Source: a virus
Virus record (IMG/VR): IMGVR_UViG_3300024520_000164
Coordinates: 1-42,256 of that record
DNA: 42,256 nucleotides
Direction: 5' to 3' (one strand)
The notes below the pieces were generated by a model. It worked only from the letters and a program-made list of their open reading frames with translations, had not been told where the DNA came from and did no database searches. Of this stretch, positions 38,788 to 42,256 are shown one piece after another. How positions within the stretch are numbered: the first letter of the stretch is position 1; the number at the start of each line of letters is the position of its first letter. The translations under genes were made by a program, and so were the position numbers.

Positions 38788-39357
38788 GCCGCCGCCTCCT
38801 TGGTGCTGCGCTTTGTCGATGAACGCCTGTACTGTGCCAAGCAGGGTAGCCCCAGCAAAGCCAGGCTGTTCGATGTCGCCGTCTCCCAGGGCGAGACCCG
38901 TGACCCGGTGAACGTCGAACACCCGGTCCTCCTCGCCCGTCACCTCCGCCTCGATCGAGGCCACGTCCAGCTTATGGTCCCGGAACTCGGGGTAGATGTA
39001 CACGGCCGCGAGGGCGCTCACCTTACCCTTGAGCTCCCGGACCGCCGTCGCGACCACCTCCCCGACCCGGAGCCGGCCACCGTGCTCGTTGGTACCCGTC
39101 GCGTGGCCGGCGAAGGCGGGGGTCCCGGAGAAGAGGTGCTCGGCGATAGCCCGGACGGCGCCTTGCATGTACTGCAGGACGCGCTTCCCGGCGCCGAGCA
39201 GCATACCCTCGGCCTTGCCCTCCTGCCCCACCGCGAACACCTTGAAGACGGGATTGGGATCCTTCTCCTTCAGCCAAGCGATCTCGCTGTCGGGAATAAG
39301 AGCTCTCAGTTCAGATTTCGCCAAATGTTGGATCTGGAGCGCAATTCGGGTTCGCAT
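38233..39357 (-). CDS. Prohead protease fused to scaffold
   Basis: I chose the ATG at 39357, which follows GGAGG, although a TTG at 39408 would add 17 residues of poorer quality. In the 374-residue product, residues 1-185 are protease-like: LFSGTPAFAGHATGTN with the conserved His near residue 81, GRLRVGEVV, and DVASIEAEV with the likely catalytic Ser near 138. After a Gly-rich link comes a charged coiled-coil scaffold (about 190-374). The layout matches lambda C/Nu3, and an internal start supports this (see 38233-38787). Confidence 0.8.
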   Translation of the reverse strand: MRTRIALQIQHLAKSELRALIPDSEIAWLKEKDPNPVFKVFAVGQEGKAEGMLLGAGKRVLQYMQGAVRAIAEHLFSGTPAFAGHATGTNEHGGRLRVGEVVATAVRELKGKVSALAAVYIYPEFRDHKLDVASIEAEVTGEEDRVFDVHRVTGLALGDGDIEQPGFAGATLLGTVQAFIDKAQHQGGGGMDKNEVKAAVKELKLSPSDLFGEDDLFADGTVKVYVSEQKQAGFAAAEGLQEKLDTTREDFQKKMKAKDDELEGLQTRVVLSKTTEVLEKVAGEEEVTDPQLKFMKGRLETFSSDAKNADELQVAVKEHVTKELVEFGKMADLFGAKTGDGKEDDTSASPAGDGTGAVDGSDLTDPKNNDLIPA

Positions 39358-39422
39358 TCGCCAACCCTCCGTGAGGGTAGCAATGCAGACCCAACCTTGC
39401 GCTGTCAAGCCAAAAAGTGACG

Positions 39423-40826
39423 CTATTCGCCAGCCGGGGTCGAAGGCTCGAGCGGAGGCAGGGCCTCGATCAGCGCTTTCTCGTCCGTAACGTCAACGTC
39501 TGGAATCTTCGACAAGAAGGTGTCCAGGCTGATCCCGTTGGCCATATAGATCGGCAGCCAGACCGTTGACAACTCCGCCAACTTGACAGAAGTCACCTCC
39601 GGGATCTCGGCTTTGACCTTCTCGGGGTTGAGGCTGCCCCCACCGAACTCGTTCAGCTTCCGGATCGCGTTGCGGAAGATCTCGGTGTAGCCCCCCTGCC
39701 AGAGGAGACGTTCCTGGCGGGTAGCTGCGGCGACGAGCTCCATCGTGTTCTCTGCCACGGCACGGTTCGAGAGGATGTCGGGCCACCCCAGGAACTGGGG
39801 CGGGATCCCGGTGTGCATCGAGATCGTCTTGAGGACCTGCTGCCCCTCCTTCTCTAGAGAGGCGCAGTCGCCCTCCATGCCCACGAGCCGGTAGCGACCG
39901 GTGACGACGAGCAGGTTCCCGATCTTCCAGCGGATCGTTCTCAGGCCCTGGTAGACCTCCTCGGCCTGCTCCCTATCGTCGCACTGCACCGTCGGGGTCG
40001 GGGAGGCGAAGAGGTTGTTGATCTTCCGCCAGTTGTCCATGAGCTTGTGCAGGGACTCGAACTCCAGGAGCACGGTGGCGCACTTGGGCGGGGTCTCGTT
40101 GATCTTGTGGACGCGCCCGGACAGCTTCACGTAGACGAAGTCCTCGGGCTTGAGGGTGACGGTGCTCTTGTCGATCTGGTAGGTCGCGCTCTTGATCACG
40201 CCGTAGTCGTCGTCGGCGGTGTTGACGGTGTACCCCACTCCGCCCTCGCCCCACGGCAGCAAGCGCGCGACCACCTGCTCAAGCTTCTTGTCCCAGAACA
40301 TCTTGACCAGAGCCTTGCCCTCGAGCTCGCCCTCCCGGGCCCACTCCTGAGGCATGTCCTGGTCGAGCCTGTTCTGCTCCATGAACTCGCGAATGTAGGC
40401 GACCTCGGGAGCGTCTCCCACGACCTTGATGCCCGACCCGATCGTGAAGGCGGCGCGCAGGTCGACGCAGGGCTTGGCAGCCTGGACGCCCCAAGTCGCG
40501 ATCCCCTCGTACTTCCGGGAGAGTTCGAGAACCTGGCCGTCGTAGGAACGGTACGGGTTGCCGGCATCCGTGTCGGTGACGGTCAGCTCCAGGTCGCCGA
40601 GGGAGATGTCGCGGATCGTGTAGTGCTGGTAGACCTGCCGCGCGATCTGTTTCCGTGCCGCCTCGGGCAGGCCCTCGTACACCTCCCGGCTGGCGATGTC
40701 CCCGGCAAGGGCCACCCGCTCGGGTTCCGGCAGCGAGCGCACGCCCCCGTTGCGGGTCAGGTGCTGCACCGCGAGCCGCTCCACGCGGGAGCGTACGGCG
40801 CCGGGAATGATAGAGAGCATGTTCAT
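39423..40826 (-). CDS. Portal protein
   Basis: The 467-residue protein forms the ring through which DNA enters the head. It lies directly after the large terminase, and AAGGAG precedes its ATG. Typical features are LRAAFTIGSGIKVVG (near 125), a DMPQEWAREGELEGKALVKMF helix region, FVYVKLSGRVHKINETPP, and the C-terminal clip and wing with GIPPQFLGWPD and NRAVAENTMELV. It ends in an acidic, Pro-rich tail. Confidence 0.9.
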   Translation of the reverse strand: MNMLSIIPGAVRSRVERLAVQHLTRNGGVRSLPEPERVALAGDIASREVYEGLPEAARKQIARQVYQHYTIRDISLGDLELTVTDTDAGNPYRSYDGQVLELSRKYEGIATWGVQAAKPCVDLRAAFTIGSGIKVVGDAPEVAYIREFMEQNRLDQDMPQEWAREGELEGKALVKMFWDKKLEQVVARLLPWGEGGVGYTVNTADDDYGVIKSATYQIDKSTVTLKPEDFVYVKLSGRVHKINETPPKCATVLLEFESLHKLMDNWRKINNLFASPTPTVQCDDREQAEEVYQGLRTIRWKIGNLLVVTGRYRLVGMEGDCASLEKEGQQVLKTISMHTGIPPQFLGWPDILSNRAVAENTMELVAAATRQERLLWQGGYTEIFRNAIRKLNEFGGGSLNPEKVKAEIPEVTSVKLAELSTVWLPIYMANGISLDTFLSKIPDVDVTDEKALIEALPPLEPSTPAGE

Positions 40827-40836
40827 GGTCTTCTCC

Positions 40837-42256
40837 TTACGGTATCACGTTGAAGGGGCGGCCGACGAAGGCGCCCGCAGTGAGCTTGGGAAAGAATGTC
40901 GAGACGAAGGAATCGGAGAAGTCGGGCGATCGCCCCAACACGTCCTTGACCTCGTCCTTTTCACGGATCAGGATCCTGCCGTCCGCTTTCCGCGTCTTCC
41001 AGCGGTGGGCGCAGAGATCCTGTTTCAGTTCCTGACACGGGGGCAGCATCGCCTTCGAGTTGTAGGTCGGGTCCAGCCAGTCGCGGGCCGCCCAGTAACA
41101 GTAAGCGCGCATGTTCCAGAAGGAGCGCTCGCCGGTACGGTCGGTCAGGAGCTCCTTGCGGTTGTTGCGCGCGGCGTACGAGAACTTGGCCGAGATCACG
41201 TCCTGCTTCAGCTCCTTGAGCCTCGAGAAGACGCCGGCGCCCTCGCCGATCGTGTCGATGAACCCCGTACCCCGCTCCTCGGACAGGACCATGAGCACGG
41301 AAGCGGCGACCTGCATCGGGTCCTTGCGGCCGTAGACGACGAGGTCCTTGACCACGTCCCCGTAGCGGCGGCAGAGGACGGTAGAGTCCACGCCCATGCC
41401 GGCGACGTCGACCCCGAGCTTGAGGGGCTCCTTCTCGCACATCTTCGGGAGCGTGCCGTTCTTCATCGCCTCCACCCAGCGCAGCTCGGCGGCCTCTACC
41501 CACGCGCGCGGTATAAGGGAGTCGTCGCCCTCGATCGCGAATTCGCCCAGCACCTTGATGAGAAAGAGGTCGGTCGGGCGGTACCACTTACCGTTCCATT
41601 TGAAGTCCCGCTTCTCGGGATCCACCATCTCGGGCGAGATCGCGATCGTCCAGCCGGGAGCGCCCACCTTGTCGTCTACCCACTCGTAGTTGACCTGGCC
41701 CGGGATCAGGATCTTCTTGGCGACGACGTTGGGCGCGTCCAGGCAGGAGAGAGCGAACTGCGAGTACCGCTTATCGTAGAAAGACTCGTAGAAGGTGCCG
41801 TCGGTCTGGTTCGGGTTCCCGACCATGAGGAGACGGGTGCGGACCCCGGTCAGGTTGCCCTCGATGTCATTGTAGATCTTGTCGGCGAGCCCCGAGGCCT
41901 CGGTGACGACAAAGAGGACGTGAGGGGCGTGGAGACCGGTCCAGGACTCCTGAGAGTTCTCGCCCGCCTTGAAGACCTCAAGGAACCAGTTGGGGTCGGC
42001 ATCGAACTTGATCCCCTCGGACAGGAGGCGCCCCCCGAGGCCGGGCAGACCTGCGTTGCGCAGGCCAGCGTTCGCGTTGCGCCAGAGGGTCGCGACCTCC
42101 GACATCATGATCGAGGTGCATTGGCGGAACGTGGGGGCGGTGCCGAAGACCTTGGAGGGGTAGCAGAGGTAGAGGAAGCAGAGCATCGCGACCGCAGCGA
42201 CGAAGTCCTTGCCGCGGGCGTGTCCGGAGCGCACGATCGTCCGGGGGTTCTTCTGG
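40837..42256 (-). CDS. terL: Terminase large subunit, 5' end cut by window edge
   Basis: This is the packaging ATPase and nuclease. From the edge the frame reads QKNPRTIVRSGHARGKDF, so the window starts just before the Walker A-like loop and lacks roughly the first 40-60 residues. The loop has aspartate after GK, where Ser/Thr is usual. LFVVTEASGL occupies the Walker B position and LLMVGNPNQTDGTFYES is the coupling motif. The nuclease domain shows LGVDVAGMGVDST with its catalytic aspartates and FIDTIGEGAG further on. It is followed by the portal gene after ten bases. Confidence 0.9.
   Translation of the reverse strand, partial: QKNPRTIVRSGHARGKDFVAAVAMLCFLYLCYPSKVFGTAPTFRQCTSIMMSEVATLWRNANAGLRNAGLPGLGGRLLSEGIKFDADPNWFLEVFKAGENSQESWTGLHAPHVLFVVTEASGLADKIYNDIEGNLTGVRTRLLMVGNPNQTDGTFYESFYDKRYSQFALSCLDAPNVVAKKILIPGQVNYEWVDDKVGAPGWTIAISPEMVDPEKRDFKWNGKWYRPTDLFLIKVLGEFAIEGDDSLIPRAWVEAAELRWVEAMKNGTLPKMCEKEPLKLGVDVAGMGVDSTVLCRRYGDVVKDLVVYGRKDPMQVAASVLMVLSEERGTGFIDTIGEGAGVFSRLKELKQDVISAKFSYAARNNRKELLTDRTGERSFWNMRAYCYWAARDWLDPTYNSKAMLPPCQELKQDLCAHRWKTRKADGRILIREKDEVKDVLGRSPDFSDSFVSTFFPKLTAGAFVGRPFNVIP

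Noticed and set aside
39380-39415. TTGACA-type -35 box between portal and protease genes
   Set aside because: A TTGACA is present on the leftward strand but no acceptable -10 box follows at 16-18 bases.
1-42256. tRNA genes, integrase, repressor, attachment sites
   Set aside because: I looked for cloverleaf-like stretches, tyrosine or serine recombinase motifs and small repressor genes and saw none that could be supported.

Overview
This window is almost the whole genome of an uncultured, GC-rich, long-tailed (siphovirus-type) double-stranded DNA phage. The evidence is a complete morphogenesis set (terminase, portal, protease/scaffold, capsid, neck proteins, tail tube, tape measure and lambda-type tail tip proteins), a compact replication module and an endolysin. 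Strong Shine-Dalgarno sites and ATGA or TGATG junctions join nearly every gene. I see no integrase, repressor, tRNA or bacterial housekeeping gene, so the sequence gives no sign of lysogeny. A lipoprotein in the lysis cluster hints at a Gram-negative host, but the host cannot be named from the sequence.

Layout. Positions 409-803 form a divergent control region. Rightward genes fill 804-14640: small membrane peptides and two glycosyltransferase-like paralogues (0.8-2.5 kb); replication and recombination genes (2.5-12.9 kb: DinG/XPD-type helicase, Cas4/RecB-type nuclease, Sak4-like ATPase, SMC/Rad50-like ATPase, ERCC4-type nuclease, and a uracil-DNA-glycosylase/DNA polymerase A fusion); a dUTPase-like protein; and a lysis cluster (13.5-14.2 kb: membrane peptide, lipoprotein, M15 endolysin). 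All genes from the right edge down to 14582 are leftward, in classical late order: terL, portal, protease/scaffold, decoration protein, capsid, a large sugar/methyl-transferase fusion, head fibre-like proteins, neck proteins, tail tube, chaperones, tape measure, tail tip proteins, fibre and two sulfotransferases. The small terminase gene lies at the left edge, also leftward, and the large terminase gene runs off the right edge. The map is therefore circular, opened between terS and terL, with a short piece missing.

The most unusual content is a set of virus-encoded surface-chemistry enzymes spread over the structural and early genes. It comprises a 669-residue fusion of a GT42/DUF115-like domain, a GT-A glycosyltransferase and a class I methyltransferase next to the capsid gene; two further proteins with the same GPS / N-x-A / G-[FY]-[DE] signature in the early region; and two tandem PAPS-type sulfotransferases next to the tail fibre. 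I infer, without proof, a pathway that builds or modifies a sulfated or methylated glycan on the virion or on the host surface. A second unusual point is a lambda gpL-like iron-sulfur tail tip protein whose two cysteine pairs are split by a tandem pair of carbohydrate-binding-like modules.
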